This document shows positions 1 through 10,529 of a stretch of 64,000 nt of DNA, piece by piece. The notes under the pieces are model-generated. The model was not told the DNA's origin and did not search any database. It worked only from the letters and a program-made list of their open reading frames with translations. Position 1 is the stretch's first letter. Each line of letters opens with the position of its first letter. The stretch lies in contig NC_054702.1 in assembly GCF_016097555.1 (NCBI RefSeq), positions 112,168,171-112,232,170 of the forward strand, read 5' to 3'. This DNA comes from Gigantopelta aegis (Eukaryota; Mollusca; Gastropoda; Neomphalida; Peltospiridae). The position numbers and the translations under genes were made by a program.

Positions 1-164
1 TATATTTTTAAAATAAAATATACTAAAGTAGACAATGAACGTTTTCACTTCTTAATTTTATGTTAAAATTTACAAATTCAAATAAATATTATTTCGTTTG
101 GAAAGGGTAAAGTTGTGGGGGGTTGTTTAACGACATCAAAGATAAAGCATATTGATTTAATAAT

Positions 165-222
165 CATCCGACCCCATACAACCGTAAAAAAATGTGTTGA
201 GTGCGTCGTTAAATAAAACATA
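165..222. repeat. short dispersed repeat, 60-bp family
   Basis: This stretch (ATCCGACCCCATACAACCG... through the GCGTCGTTAAATAAAACAT part) is the reverse complement of the unit duplicated at 14988-15141. It is a recurrent terminal piece of an unidentified molluscan repeat. Bases 1-164 show nothing else recognisable. Confidence 0.5.
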
Positions 223-244
223 TCCTATCCTTCCTTCCATCTGC

Positions 245-575
245 TGTTGGATGTCTAACATTTGGTAATTTTGACATATAATCTTAGAGAGGAATTGGGT
301 GCATGTGCAGGGGGTTGAAACCCTTACTTGCCCAACCTTAAAAAAAATTGAAATGTATTTTTTGGGGGAGCATGGCCCCATATACACTTTGCTCAACACA
401 GTCTATAACCCTAACCCCGCTGAAATCCCTGCACACGCGCCTTGGAAACCCGCTACATTTTTTTTAGCAAGGGATTGTTTATATGTACCATCCCACAGAC
501 AGGATATCACATACCATGGTCTTTTTGTATACCCGTCGATGGGGATCGATCCTAGACTGACCGCGCATTTCCAAA
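245..575 (-). repeat. tRNA-derived SINE, old copy split by unrelated sequence
   Basis: The 3' part (TTTGGTAATTTTGACATATA, about 245-298) and the 5' part (about 445-575, with ACCATCCCACAGACAGGAT and a GGGGATCGATCCTAGACTGA head) match the SINE that is complete at 10027-10338. They are separated by about 145 bp of other sequence, so this copy was interrupted. The open frame at 299-589 is a by-product of this repeat. Confidence 0.7.
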
Positions 576-589
576 AAACACCTTTTTAG

Positions 590-2670
590 GTCTAAGTAAT
601 GAATAAAAATAACATATAGTCTTGAAAAATGTTACGTAAATCGAACTCAGTACCCTCTTCCTCTACTCCTAGAGTGTTACGTAATTAGTAACACCCCCTT
701 ACATGTAACGCGTATGCCAACAGCTGGCCACTGTCAAAATTTCAAGGCAAATCCCCCACTCACCGACCCCTGGAAAGGCGTTGTACCATACCTCTATGGA
801 TATAAATATGTTTTGGAGATATGAGACGACCCCTCAATGAAGACAGTTAAATTTGTTCAAAAATTGCGAAATCTCACGTGCTCTCTTGTTGGGGAATTCT
901 ATACTTGTGATAAGCCAATGAAAACCGAGATCGGTACGAGCCCGTCAAAAGTGTTCCACTTTCAAAATCATGGCTTTGTTTTTGACCTGGATAAGCCAGT
1001 GTATTGAAACCAATGGGAGTTCTGCGTCATATATGCACCAAAAATGTAATTGGATTTTCTGTTCTATATGCTTAAATAATAAAAAATATTCCAGGGAATG
1101 TAGTTTTAAGTTTGTGGCTGTCAAAGCTTGACAGATGACAATGTGTACCTGTCCAACAACATCCGTGACCAGACAGGCCCATAAGAACGATATGTGGAGG
1201 GAAGGGAGGTAGGAGGAGGTCCCAGCCCCTACAGCAGGGGGGGATAACCCATATTATATTTTTAAATAACCTTTATTTATATATTATATACCAAGAAACC
1301 CGAACCCTGCACATTTTTGTCCCCACCGCCTGGTTCCTACAGGTCTAGTATTTCCAGACTTGTTCCAGATGATAAGAAATCACTTGATCAGCATTATCCT
1401 GTCTTTTCACTAGGTGTAAGTTCAGCTAGTTGTTTGTGTCTAACGTTCACTAGACTGGTTTTTACGCTACAATTTAAAACAAATAACTGTTGTCAAATAG
1501 TTTCCAAATGTTTGCAAAAAATATCATGTCTGTGTTTTGTTGGATCGATCGTAGTTCACACCAAATTATTTTTAAGTAAAGTATTTGATAAAATTCACTA
1601 CAAAGAAATATATAAATATAATTCATACTTAAATAATAAAGTAATAAATGTTAAATCTTAAGACAGGTTTTCGTTTTCTCCCATTGCCGATGATGTAATC
1701 AGTATTTCCCCAAAATCAAAGAAAATACGAATGGTGTTGATCAAATAAATAATGTTGGCCGAGGCGTTCCAAGAAAGACATTCGGAACACCTCAATATTC
1801 CAAATATTCATGAGCTACGGTAATTATGGTATCAAGACTATGTTTATTTAACTTGCAATCCATGCTGATTTTTATTTTTATTGAAGTTATTGCTAAAAAT
1901 TAGGCCCTATAATATTGCTCTATATTATAATTTTTTTTTTTTTTTTTTACTTGTTCACCGGATAACCACCGCTGTACATTATGCTTGTCCAAGTAAATTT
2001 TCACTTGTCAGGACAAACAGACAACTTACAAGTGCTTATTTCAAATGCTTTTGAGCTCTATTGTGTGATGACTGATTATGAAATGACATTTATAATCGAC
2101 TGTTGCGGAAAATATTAACTATAACTGTTTCTCCAGGTTTGGGGTTTGGGTTTGTCCGACATGTAAGTAAAGAAAACAAATATTGAATAGGTATTACAGA
2201 TAAAAATAGCAATACATAAAATATATATCCAGGCAAGCGTAACCTCAAATCCATATTCTAGCGGTATTGGTTTTGAAGTGTGTAAGCAACGATCTTGCAC
2301 TGTGCAGTTCTAAATAACGATGAGTGTCTAGTTATTATTTGCAGAGACATAGTAATAGTATTACCGTTAGTCCGGAGTCTTGACTTAACGTGCTCCGTGC
2401 ACCATATCACCTAGTTCACCAAGGTAAACATCTACGGTCCGGTTTTTTTTACATTTTTAAATTTATTGGACCTCCACACCTTACGGCACAGCAATAAATT
2501 GAATAATAAATATCGTGCCGGAGACGTTTATCTTGATGAACTATAGTATATATCACCATTACATAGCCTCTTTTTAAAATCATATAATTCTAACCGATTG
2601 TATATTCAAAAGTTGATGGGTTAATGGAACCCGATTATAACCAATGATGACATTCCAACTCATCCCTACA
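590..2670. other. no gene seen
   Basis: AT-rich sequence with a T run near 1931-1950 and weak polypurine/polypyrimidine stretches near 1200-1245. An open frame at 1317-1661 has no recognisable domain or gene-like composition and is not called. Confidence 0.5.
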
Positions 2671-2680
2671 GGTTGCACTA

Positions 2681-3108
2681 TACCAATTAATTTCCGGCTG
2701 GGTCGAAGTTCGAGGTGTACCGAACTTTTGATAGAGAAGTTAACACCACAAGTCCTGTGATTGGTTATAAATGTGAGTGTGTTGGTTGTAAAAAAAATTA
2801 GTTTCATCTGGGCTAAAAATGTATGCAATTTTATTTGATGTAGTACCACCGTGTCAAGTAGCCTTGTGCTTGGAACATGTATGGGGTACCTGTAAAAAAA
2901 AGTACTAAAATTTTGTGCGAAACTAGGGGTGTTGCAGAAACATCTGGTTATGCCGAAAATGAGCCATGAAAGGTACCATTTTCTGCAGTTAATACTTTGA
3001 GGTAGGGGTTGTAGTACTGATATTTATGGGTCAGTTTGGTTGATATATTGCATATAGTGTTTTTAAACACAAACGTTAACATGGTCGCCTATGGGATTTG
3101 AATTGGTA
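2681..3108. mobile_element. MITE, TA-flanked, TACCAATT ends
   Basis: The left end reads TACCAATTAATTTCC and the right end, reverse-complemented, TACCAATTCAAATCCC, each flanked by TA. This suggests a Tc1/mariner-type non-autonomous element of 428 bp. The interior matches the copy at about 50510-50897 over most of its length (for example GTAGGGGTTGTAGTACTGAT versus GGAGGGGTTGTAGTACTGAT). A right-end fragment recurs at 38468-38517. No coding capacity is seen. Confidence 0.65.
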
Positions 3109-3189
3109 TAGTCCAACCTACACTATGCTGACTGAGTCGTAACAGAATAAGGCAAGAGCTCCACCCGTTCCCCCCATCATTTATAATAG

Positions 3190-3256
3190 TTTAGGGTTAG
3201 GGTTAGGGTTAGGGATAGAGTTAGGGTTAGGGTTAGGGATAGAGTTAGGGTTAGGG
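3190..3256. repeat. interstitial telomere-like (TTAGGG)n block
   Basis: About ten TTAGGG units, interrupted twice by a GATAGAG variant, run in the + direction. TTAGGG is the usual animal telomere repeat, including molluscs. No chromosome end is near, so this is an internal block. Confidence 0.85.
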
Positions 3257-3259
3257 CCC

Positions 3260-3855
3260 CATGCCCCACTTTTCTATATATACCCCATCAAAAAATCCCT
3301 CTTTAGATCGATAACTAATGGGGGGAACGGGCGGTACACTTTCCCAGAATAAATAAAAATAAAAAAACAACAAGAAAAAACGACTCAAGGGACGGCTGGT
3401 ATTCGGAACACAGCATGTGAACTAAAAATAACAACTCAAATACATCACAAAATATACCTGACGCCAAGATAGGTACGTTTCCCACAGGTACATCACCCAC
3501 ATAAACCCCACCACAGCCCGAAAAATATAAACATCTTCGATTTCCATTTTTTAAAGGCTGTAATAAAACATGCAGTCCTCTAAGATTAAGAAAGAGAGTA
3601 ATTTCCCTTGAATAAAAACAGGAAGTTGTTGTCTGCTAAGCAATCCGATCAGGTACGGAGCCGGAGTAAGATTGGGGGTGGAAGTAGCTTGCGGCCTTTT
3701 ATTTTGATAGTATTTATATTATTCTACAGGAACTTAATGTGAGAATACATTTATTATAAAAAATATGCATAGTACACATAGCAAAGAAAAACAAAGAACA
3801 TTAAGCGAGCACATTGACTGATTTAATCAGTGGTAACTTTTGACATACAGTGCTG
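3260..3855. other. no gene seen
   Basis: AT-rich sequence with no recognisable domain, splice structure or repeat. Confidence 0.4.
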
Positions 3856-3861
3856 TATCGT

Positions 3862-4065
3862 CTCAGAAAGGAAACCCGCTACAGTTTTCCATTAGTACAT
3901 GTAGCAAGGGATCTTTTATATGCGTCATCACACAAACAGGATAGCACATACCACGGCATGGTGCACTGGCTAAAGCGAGAAATAGCCCATTGGGTCCACC
4001 GACGGGGATCAACCGCGCATCAGGTGAGCGTATTACCTCTTGATTACGTCTTGCCCACAAAAAAA
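3862..4065 (-). repeat. tRNA-derived SINE, 3'-truncated
   Basis: It matches the SINE core (GGAAACCCGCTACA, AGCAAGGGATCTTTTATATG, GGATAGCACATACCACGG) and a decayed tRNA-like head (GACGGGGATCAACCGCGCAT). It is an old copy lacking the 3' tail, with a short internal deletion in the middle domain. Confidence 0.8.
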
Positions 4066-4151
4066 ATTAATTTGTCGGAAAACCTGTTAATAATAATTCC
4101 CACCAGAGTGATTTCGGAGTTTACGCAAGGACGCCCACTTTTTAACAGATG

Positions 4152-4213
4152 GGTGTTATCTCGCAAAGCATATATTATATATGGTGTTATCTCGCAAAGC
4201 ATATATTATATAT
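4152..4213. repeat. 31-bp tandem duplication
   Basis: GTGTTATCTCGCAAAGCATA plus a TAT-rich remainder is present twice head to tail with a 31-bp period and no visible differences, so it is recent. Confidence 0.75.
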
Positions 4214-4257
4214 AATATAGTATATACGTATTTTGTATGCTTACCACTGGCAAATTA

Positions 4258-4432
4258 AAGGTCGTGGCATGTATTATTATGTCTGTTGGATGATGCATAT
4301 AAAAGATCCGTAGCAGATTTCCTTTCTAAGACAATATGTAAAAATTATCAAATGTTTGACACCCAGTATAGTAGCCGCTGATTAATAAGTCAATGTGCTG
4401 TTGTCCTCTTGTGGTGTCAAACAAAACAAACG
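4258..4432 (+). repeat. tRNA-derived SINE, 5'-truncated
   Basis: The copy starts in the middle domain (GGTCGTGGCATGT) and runs through AAATGTTTGACACCCAG to the tail GGTGTCAAACAAAACAAAC. The tRNA-like head is missing, so it cannot carry a Pol III promoter. Confidence 0.8.
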
Positions 4433-4439
4433 TTTTCTT

Positions 4440-5260
4440 TTTCTTTTGTGTATTTTGACAATTGGTTCACAAAACATAACCAGCTCTGTATTTAGAATAG
4501 GGCTGTCGGGCATCTTGTAGCGTGTACAGGCCTATTTGTCACCTTGTAGTGTTTACAGGGCCTATTTGTCACCAACATGTAGGCCTGCACGTGAAAATTA
4601 TCAAACTGAAGGTTTGTGGCATTAGCTTCAGAATATATGCAGTATTTAGAAAAAGTTTTGTTGTTGAAATATACCATTTTTCAACTCTAGCCCTTGTATA
4701 GGTCCTATACTACCCTAATAATTATTATAAACAAGATAGGGCTACAGGCTACTAGAGCTAGTTACCATGGTAATCGACAAAACGTATGTGAGAACCCACA
4801 AATTGCTGAAAATTCTAATTTCTTAATGGCTATTGTATAAACTGATGATATGATTTATTTAAAATAACATAATAATTAAGATATATGATTTATTTTCAAA
4901 GCTGTTACCCCCCCCCCCCCCCCGCCCCCCACCCATCCTAATAGGCCTACTTCCGCTGATCCAAAACTGTAGAAATTTAAGTTGTTATGTGTGACGAGTT
5001 AATCTGGATGAAGTGGTATAAATGAGTTTAACATTAATTAAATAGATCTTCCATCTGTCTGTCCATAGTTGAGCAATGAGAACTGGATGCAGCTTCGTGG
5101 TAATTTTCTGGAGTTGTGATGAGTCGTAGACTTACTGACTGACCTCCCCCAGTAGTCATTGGTTTTCAGGGAGAGGGCACAACCCCCCACCCCGCTTTAC
5201 TGTGCTAGTATACGTGATGTGTGCTGACTTGCATGTACCAAAACGCTTCAAAGATCCAAA
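4440..5260. other. no gene seen
   Basis: AT-rich sequence. A C tract (about 4909-4932) and a polypyrimidine stretch are the only features. Confidence 0.4.
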
Positions 5261-5264
5261 CTGA

Positions 5265-5545
5265 GGTACTTGGGTCGTTGGATCGAATCCCTTTGGTGGA
5301 CCCATTCTCTGTATTTTTCCTGTCCCAATCAGTGACCCACGACTGGTATATCAAAGACTGTGGCATGTGCTGTCCTATCTGTGACAAACTGCATATAAAA
5401 GATCCCTTGCTGCTAATCGAACCGTTTACCAGTTTTCCTCTAAGACGATATATATATATATTAGAATTGTCAAATGTTTGACATCCAATTGCCGATTATT
5501 AATAAACCAACGAGCTCTAGTGGTCATTAAACAAAACAACCTTTA
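5265..5545 (+). repeat. tRNA-derived SINE, diverged copy
   Basis: It has a weak B-box-like segment (GTTGGATCGAATCCCTTTGG), then the family middle domain (CACGACTGGTATATCAAAGA) and the tail CTAGTGGTCATTAAACAAAA. The promoter A box is not recognisable, so the copy is old. A TATA run of about 12 bases sits inside the tail. Confidence 0.8.
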
Positions 5546-6030
5546 CATTTACAAAATATTCATTGCTTGTATTTCCTCTCATACTTTAGACCAAGTGTCA
5601 AAATAGCCGTCTGCTAGATACGAAATGGCAAGGTTTAAACTATGCTGAGATGTCCTTATGCAATAATTCCTCTTTCTACCAGACAGTTTTATCATGCCCC
5701 TTCGTTTTTGTTGGACGATTGCCTGAACTTCCTGTATAATCATGTCCAAGCATGTTCTAATTAAATAATAAATACGCAGCGTTAACAGTAGCTTGTCCGT
5801 GTGTTGTTTGTTCAAAATGTATGGAGTAATTTAATAATTTATGGGATCAGTCAGTATAGCAGACAATGTGAGTGTTTGGACATGATACGTCTGTTATAAC
5901 AGCTTCAGGTAATGCATTACGAAACATACGTTCGTCCGTTTAATATACCAGTAGGACATATATAGGCAGAGGTCAGTCGGCCAATTTTAAATGTAAGGGC
6001 TATGTAGTGTGAACGCATATGTGTATGGGT
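5546..6030. other. no gene seen
   Basis: AT-rich sequence without recognisable coding or repeat content. Confidence 0.4.
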
Positions 6031-6040
6031 GCATACGCCT

Positions 6041-6042
6041 GT

Positions 6043-6101
<59 letters not shown>

Positions 6102-6108
6102 GTGCGAC

Positions 6109-6147
<39 letters not shown>

Positions 6148-6168
6148 GGGGGGGGGGGGGGTGGTGGT
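6041..6168. repeat. compound microsatellite (TG)n (GA)n (TG)n G-tract
   Basis: A TG run, an AG run, a second TG run and a G tract follow one another. Long open frames across it on both strands are low-complexity artefacts. Confidence 0.95.
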
Positions 6169-6321
6169 GGTGTAAATGCCAAATTTCGCTAACTTTATGT
6201 ATTTTGGATATTTTTATGTCAATGCTTCACAGTCTTATGACTCGGAAATTATTAAAGGTGACAAAATGTTTCCTCCAAGAGCCTCTTTTTATTTTCGGAA
6301 TCTATATTTTATGTCCGTTGT

Positions 6322-6353
6322 GAATGAATGACTGAATGAATGAATGAACGAAT
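6322..6353. repeat. (GAAT)n short tandem repeat
   Basis: Several GAAT/GAAC units in a row. Confidence 0.8.
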
Positions 6354-6689
6354 GTTGTTCAAACGACTACCCAACATTGTTCGTAGTGATAACACGCGCC
6401 ATGTGTTACCTTTCGTCCCTATCTCTGGGTTTTTATTTTAAAGTTGTTTTCCACTGAAAGCTGTTGACCACAATAGGCACACTCTGGACATCTTTGTAAC
6501 ATCATATGCTGTCTTATTGTAACTAACGAAATTCACCTTTAGTTGTTTTCCGCATACGGGGTTGATGCTATTTTTGTTTTTGTTGCCTTTGCTTTACTTC
6601 ACCCGTGTCAAATACATGGTGTTCATTGTTTGTACTGGAAACGCAAACGAGTTGAAACTGGATCCCTTCCACTTTGATAATGATGATAC

Positions 6690-6878
6690 CAGGCCCGTAC
6701 GCAGAAAGTTATATTGGGGGCGGGGGTGGGTGGGAGGGTGGGTGTGCGTAATCGACGGCCCAAAGGGCCGGAGTTGCTAAGGGGTCCGGGGACTTTTTTT
6801 TTTCTTTTTTTTTACACATCCACAGATGGACCTCGGCAGACTATGCACCCCCCCCCCCCACCCCCGCGTACGGGCCTG
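6690..6878. mobile_element. 189-bp MITE with CAGGCCCGTACGC terminal inverted repeats
   Basis: The left end CAGGCCCGTACGC is matched by its exact reverse complement at the right end. GATAC lies directly outside both ends (685-689 and 879-883), consistent with a 5-bp target duplication. The interior is G-rich then C-rich and noncoding. CAGG-type ends with a 5- to 8-bp duplication suggest a hAT-related family, but the superfamily is inferred. Confidence 0.7.
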
Positions 6879-6884
6879 GATACT

Positions 6885-7405
6885 CCCAATAACGGACTAA
6901 GTTCAATGAAGAGAAAATATTATTAATACTATTGACATTACGTGCGCGCGCTCACTCGTGTGTGTGTTTAATTTATTTTCAACTTACAAATGTTTGTAAG
7001 AACAATTAAATGATACTAATTATTTCTAATGTTTAGCAGTCATATTTTAATTTCCAATTGTATATGCACAATAAATAATAACGTATTCTGTGAACCATAC
7101 TACAAGAGAAGCGCCAACGTTGGATAATGCACTGTAACGGCTCGAAACAACTAACTGCCATTAAAATGATTTTTATACCATTATTAATTAAGTACCAATC
7201 TAAAGTGAATGTTTGTTTTGGTCTTGTTTGTTATGTTTGAAGACAAGTTTATTACTTGAACAACTTCCGTTAATTATGTATAATACATTGGAACAGGCGA
7301 AGTTGACGATTCAAGGGTCTACAGTTAGATTGTAGCCAGGTATTTTTTTTCAAGAAATGCCAAATATACAGTTAGTTCTGTAGAAAAACGATTCAGTTTA
7401 CAATG
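6885..7405. other. no gene seen upstream of the ankyrin gene
   Basis: AT-rich sequence. It may hold the 5' exon and promoter of the downstream gene, but I cannot point to either. Confidence 0.35.
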
Positions 7406-7410
7406 GACAT

Positions 7411-7530
7411 AGCCATATGGAGTTTTTAGATTTGCGGGTGTTATTGTCTATTTGATGCCCGCATATGTTTCGTTTTTTGTGGGATCAAATAAACAATAAC
7501 ACCCGCAAATCTAAAAACTTCATATGGTTA
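7411..7530. repeat. inverted repeat, two arms of about 49 bp
   Basis: The left arm (7411-7459, with GGAGTTTTTAGATTTGCGGG) is repeated as its reverse complement at 7481-7529, with about 20 bases between. The arms differ at only a few positions. It lies inside the putative 5' intron of the ankyrin gene, ending about 48 bp before the splice acceptor. It could be a small fold-back MITE or a transcribed hairpin. Confidence 0.85.
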
Positions 7531-7570
7531 TCTCCTAAATTGGTGATATACATAGGAATATTTTGTTTTA

Positions 7571-7578
7571 TTTTTCAG
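7571..7578 (+). promoter_or_regulatory. likely splice acceptor before the ankyrin gene start
   Basis: TTTTTCAG preceded by a T-rich tract ends 26 bp before the ATG. This suggests a 5' untranslated exon further upstream. Confidence 0.55.
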
Positions 7579-7604
7579 AATTATAAAGTGTCTGTCATAG
7601 TGTA

Positions 7605-9287
7605 ATGGAAAAGTGTCCACAGTTAATCTCAGATGTTCTGTCTTCCATTGAGCGACACGATGACAGTTCGGACCTACACGCCTGTCTGGAGAGATGCAAG
7701 ACGGAAGAGATCACGTCCTGGTATGATGACAATGGTTTGGACATCATGCACCACGCCGTCCTCTCACACAATGCCATATCAGTTGGGTGTCTGTTGTCGC
7801 GAGGTCTGTTCAAACCACCACACGAACCGGCTAGTTTCCCATATATTCACCTAGCCTGTAAGACTGGGCAGAAATCCGTTGTGGTGCTTCTGCTCCAAGA
7901 GAGACCGTTTGACAACAGACCAGCATTGTTCAGCTACGGCGAGCAAGAATCCAGTACCAAGTTGAATGGTCAAAGCCACCAGACACAGGAAAAACTCCAA
8001 ACGCCGATAGATGTCGCTGCAGATGCAGGTCATATAGAGTGCGTTAAAACCATTTTAGACTTTCAGCAGGTAAAAGCGTTATTTCAAACGACTTTACTGG
8101 GATACCGAGACAAGCAGTGTAAAGTTTCTCGCCACGAATCATATATAGACATGGCCTGTAGGTGTAATTCACCAAAGGCTCTCAGACTGCTGTTAACAGA
8201 AAATCCTTCAAAGGCTGACGTGGAAAGAGCTGTCGACTTTGTAGTTAAAAACGGAAGACCCGAGTGCCTCGATATACTATTGAGATGCAACATTGACCCG
8301 AAGTCAGTGTTTGGAGGGATGAATTTCTTTCACGTCCTGTTCACATATGGCATCTTGTTCGACCCCAGCCGGTACGAATCTCTCACTCTGATGACGACAG
8401 TGTTATTACGCCATGGCCACAAACCTCTTGCTTTTCGCCCATCCCGGACATACCCGCTATACAGCCTCCTGAGTCACGCGTATTCTAACGAAGATTACTT
8501 GAAAGAATCTGCGCCGTACCTCATATCGTGTATCCTCCTGCTTCTCCAGGCTGGCGCAGACCCAAACTTTGACGAAATAAAGGTCGAGGAGTTGGCTTGC
8601 GATGAGGAATGTGAAACGGCTTTTGGCAGAGAAGCATTTTCCTCTGCGCTGCATTGCCTCTATAACATTGTCGCAATCGGGGCATTTCAAGAATCCAAGG
8701 AAGTCTTAGATCTTGTTTCAAAGTATGTTTTAAAATGCTCAGAAATATTACTGCACCACAGCGCCGATCCTGACTACATTGGCAGACTGAGTAATTCAAG
8801 CTATGGAAATAGTCTTCATGCGTTTGGACTCGCAAGCCGGTATCTAAGTTCTGTCAAACCCACAATAAAATTATTGTTACGCTTCGGGGCTAACCCGGAT
8901 GCCGAAGTTTGCAATTCGTTTCCACTAAACACATTCTGTGAATCGATAATTACAAATGTCACAGACATGTTGCCACCAACGCAAGATTTAGTCGTTGATA
9001 ACGCAAAGGTATTAAATCTGAGCTGTCTGATGACGTCTATGTCTCGTAAATCACTCGTTGCTTCTGGAGAACGTTTGAAACATTCTCTCAAAAGTGTCAC
9101 TGAAACAAGGAGAAAACATATATTGGTGAAAGTTCTTTCTAAGATCGAAGCTACAACCAGATGTGTGTGGAGTCTGAAAAAGACCTGCCAGCGACGCGTA
9201 TGGATACTGTGTGGACGAGATTACAGATCAGTCCACACACTGCCACTACCAGTATCAGTCAAAACGGAAATTACTAACATGGTTTAG
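7605..9287 (+). CDS. ankyrin-repeat and SOCS-box protein (ASB-like), 560 aa, single coding exon
   Basis: What is seen: an uninterrupted 560-codon frame. Ankyrin-type helices lie at about residues 44-68, 78-102, 133-155 (TPIDVAADAGHIECV), 177-200, 210-235 and in several degenerate repeats to about 430 (GADPNF, SADPDY, GANPDA turns). The last 38 residues (SLKKTCQRRVWI... to LPLPVSVKTEITN) fit a SOCS box: an L..xCR-type Elongin-binding start and an LPLP-type Cullin-5 box. Family knowledge: ASB proteins bind Elongin B/C and Cullin 5 as substrate receptors of cytosolic ubiquitin ligases, with the ankyrin array choosing the substrate. The specific substrate is unknown. The start is chosen because it is the first ATG after a good splice acceptor. 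ATTAAA lies just after the stop region. A 62-bp tandem duplication follows the stop. I am confident in the architecture and less so in orthology to any one ASB. Confidence 0.88.
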   Translation: MEKCPQLISDVLSSIERHDDSSDLHACLERCKTEEITSWYDDNGLDIMHHAVLSHNAISVGCLLSRGLFKPPHEPASFPYIHLACKTGQKSVVVLLLQERPFDNRPALFSYGEQESSTKLNGQSHQTQEKLQTPIDVAADAGHIECVKTILDFQQVKALFQTTLLGYRDKQCKVSRHESYIDMACRCNSPKALRLLLTENPSKADVERAVDFVVKNGRPECLDILLRCNIDPKSVFGGMNFFHVLFTYGILFDPSRYESLTLMTTVLLRHGHKPLAFRPSRTYPLYSLLSHAYSNEDYLKESAPYLISCILLLLQAGADPNFDEIKVEELACDEECETAFGREAFSSALHCLYNIVAIGAFQESKEVLDLVSKYVLKCSEILLHHSADPDYIGRLSNSSYGNSLHAFGLASRYLSSVKPTIKLLLRFGANPDAEVCNSFPLNTFCESIITNVTDMLPPTQDLVVDNAKVLNLSCLMTSMSRKSLVASGERLKHSLKSVTETRRKHILVKVLSKIEATTRCVWSLKKTCQRRVWILCGRDYRSVHTLPLPVSVKTEITNMV

Positions 9288-9349
9288 AGTCGGTCCACAC
9301 ACTGCCACTACCAGTATCAGTCAAAACGGAAATTACTAACATGGTTTAG
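9226..9349 (+). repeat. 62-bp tandem duplication across the SOCS-box end and stop codon
   Basis: The segment carrying GTCCACACACTGCCACTACC and the rest of the terminal codons through ATGGTTTAG occurs at 9231-9287 and again at 9293-9349, identical over 57 bp. The first copy ends the reading frame, so the second falls in the 3' untranslated region. Confidence 0.95.
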
Positions 9350-9569
9350 TCATTAAATTTTGTCATCCAATCTATTATTGTACTCTATTTTCATTGCTCT
9401 TGATTTTATGTCCCTATTACAGTATAATGTGACATAAATAGGATTGAATATTATTATGTCGAACATTGCTGGCAATTATTGCGTTTAGTAATTAGGCCTA
9501 ATAGTCATGTATTTTGTGTGTGACAGACGGGCGGTACAGTACAGGAGGCTACTGGGAGCGACTCCAGCA

Positions 9570-10527
9570 GCACAACGTAAGGACAACTTGCAGTTGACTG
9601 TTTTAGTGAACAGTTTCAAGACATCTATGTGTAGTGCTCCACAATATAATCATAACGCTTTTATCCTTTAGGTATTTGCGTAGTACAGCTAAACGTTATT
9701 ATGAAACATATTTGACACAGAATACACGAGCGTCGTAAGATGCTGGCAAGCAACCGATATATGTATTCCTTTTGCTAGAACAAATGTGTTAAAAATGCCA
9801 TTTATGTATTCAACAATTGATCTTTGGAATAGTCTGAAATAAAATAAAAAAGCAGTAGCACAGGATGTTTACAAAGTACCTTCATTCCATTTATTTCGAA
9901 AAGAAAATGTTTTACACACCCGATTAAAACATGCCTGTAGTACATTAAATGCAGATCTATATCGTTGTGTTCTTACTATGGATCACTCATGTTATAATTA
10001 TTGTGGACATCACTCTGAAAGCACTCTCGATGCGGGACGTAGACCAGTGGTAAAGCGCTCGCTTGATGCGCGGTCGGTTTGAGATCGATCCCCATCGGTT
10101 GGCCCATTTGATTATTTCTCGTTCCAGCCAGTGGATCACAACTGGTATAAAGACCGTGGTATGTGCTATCCTGTCTGTGGGATAATACATATTAATTAAA
10201 GATCCCTTGCTACTAATGAAAAAAAAAATGTAGCGGGTTTCCTCTAAGACGACATGTCAAAATTACCAAATGTTTGATATTCAATAGCTGATGATTAATA
10301 AATCAATGTGCTCTAGTGGTGTCGTTAAACAAAACAAACTGAAAGCACTCATCATTATTTCTTTGAATGTCCATTTTATAACCAGCAAAGACAAATTCTT
10401 TTAACATCTGTAAACAGTTTTGAACCAATTAATCTCAAAATGATATTAAACGGTCGAGACCAGTTTAATGATGATAACAATAAACAAATATTTGAGCATG
10501 CTCACAAATACATTAAATAGACATGAC
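9570..10527 (+). mobile_element. LINE (non-LTR) C-terminal fragment, split by a SINE
   Basis: One frame resumes on both sides of the inserted SINE. Before it lies VPSFHLFRKENV...RLKHACSTLNADLY. After the cysteine cluster CYNYCGHHSE come STHHYFFECPFYNQQRQIL and an end at KYIK with a stop at 10526-10528. The pattern C-x2-C...H-x3/4-C after a reverse transcriptase is the usual C-terminal zinc-knuckle-like tail of non-LTR elements. The 5' limit is vague; frame damage is visible before about 9860. Clade not assigned. Confidence 0.7.
10027..10338 (+). mobile_element. full-length tRNA-derived SINE with 12-bp target duplication
   Basis: CTGAAAGCACTC stands on both sides (10015-10026 and 10339-10350), fixing the ends. 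The head has a recognisable Pol III A box (TAGACCAGTGG, 10040-10050) and B box (GATCGATCC, 10083-10091). It is followed by a conserved middle domain and the tail GTCGTTAAACAAAACAAA. At 312 bp it is the reference copy for the family in this window. It inserted into the LINE fragment. Confidence 0.92.
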
Positions 10528-10529
10528 GC

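Noticed and set aside
299-589. 96-codon open frame (+)
   Set aside because: Runs across a degenerate SINE and an unrelated insert; not a gene.
1317-1661. 114-codon open frame (+)
   Set aside because: No domain, no splice context, AT-rich C-terminus typical of random sequence.
7595-9100. Open frames antisense or in other frames of the ankyrin gene
   Set aside because: Shadows of the real 560-codon frame, which has recognisable repeats and a SOCS box.
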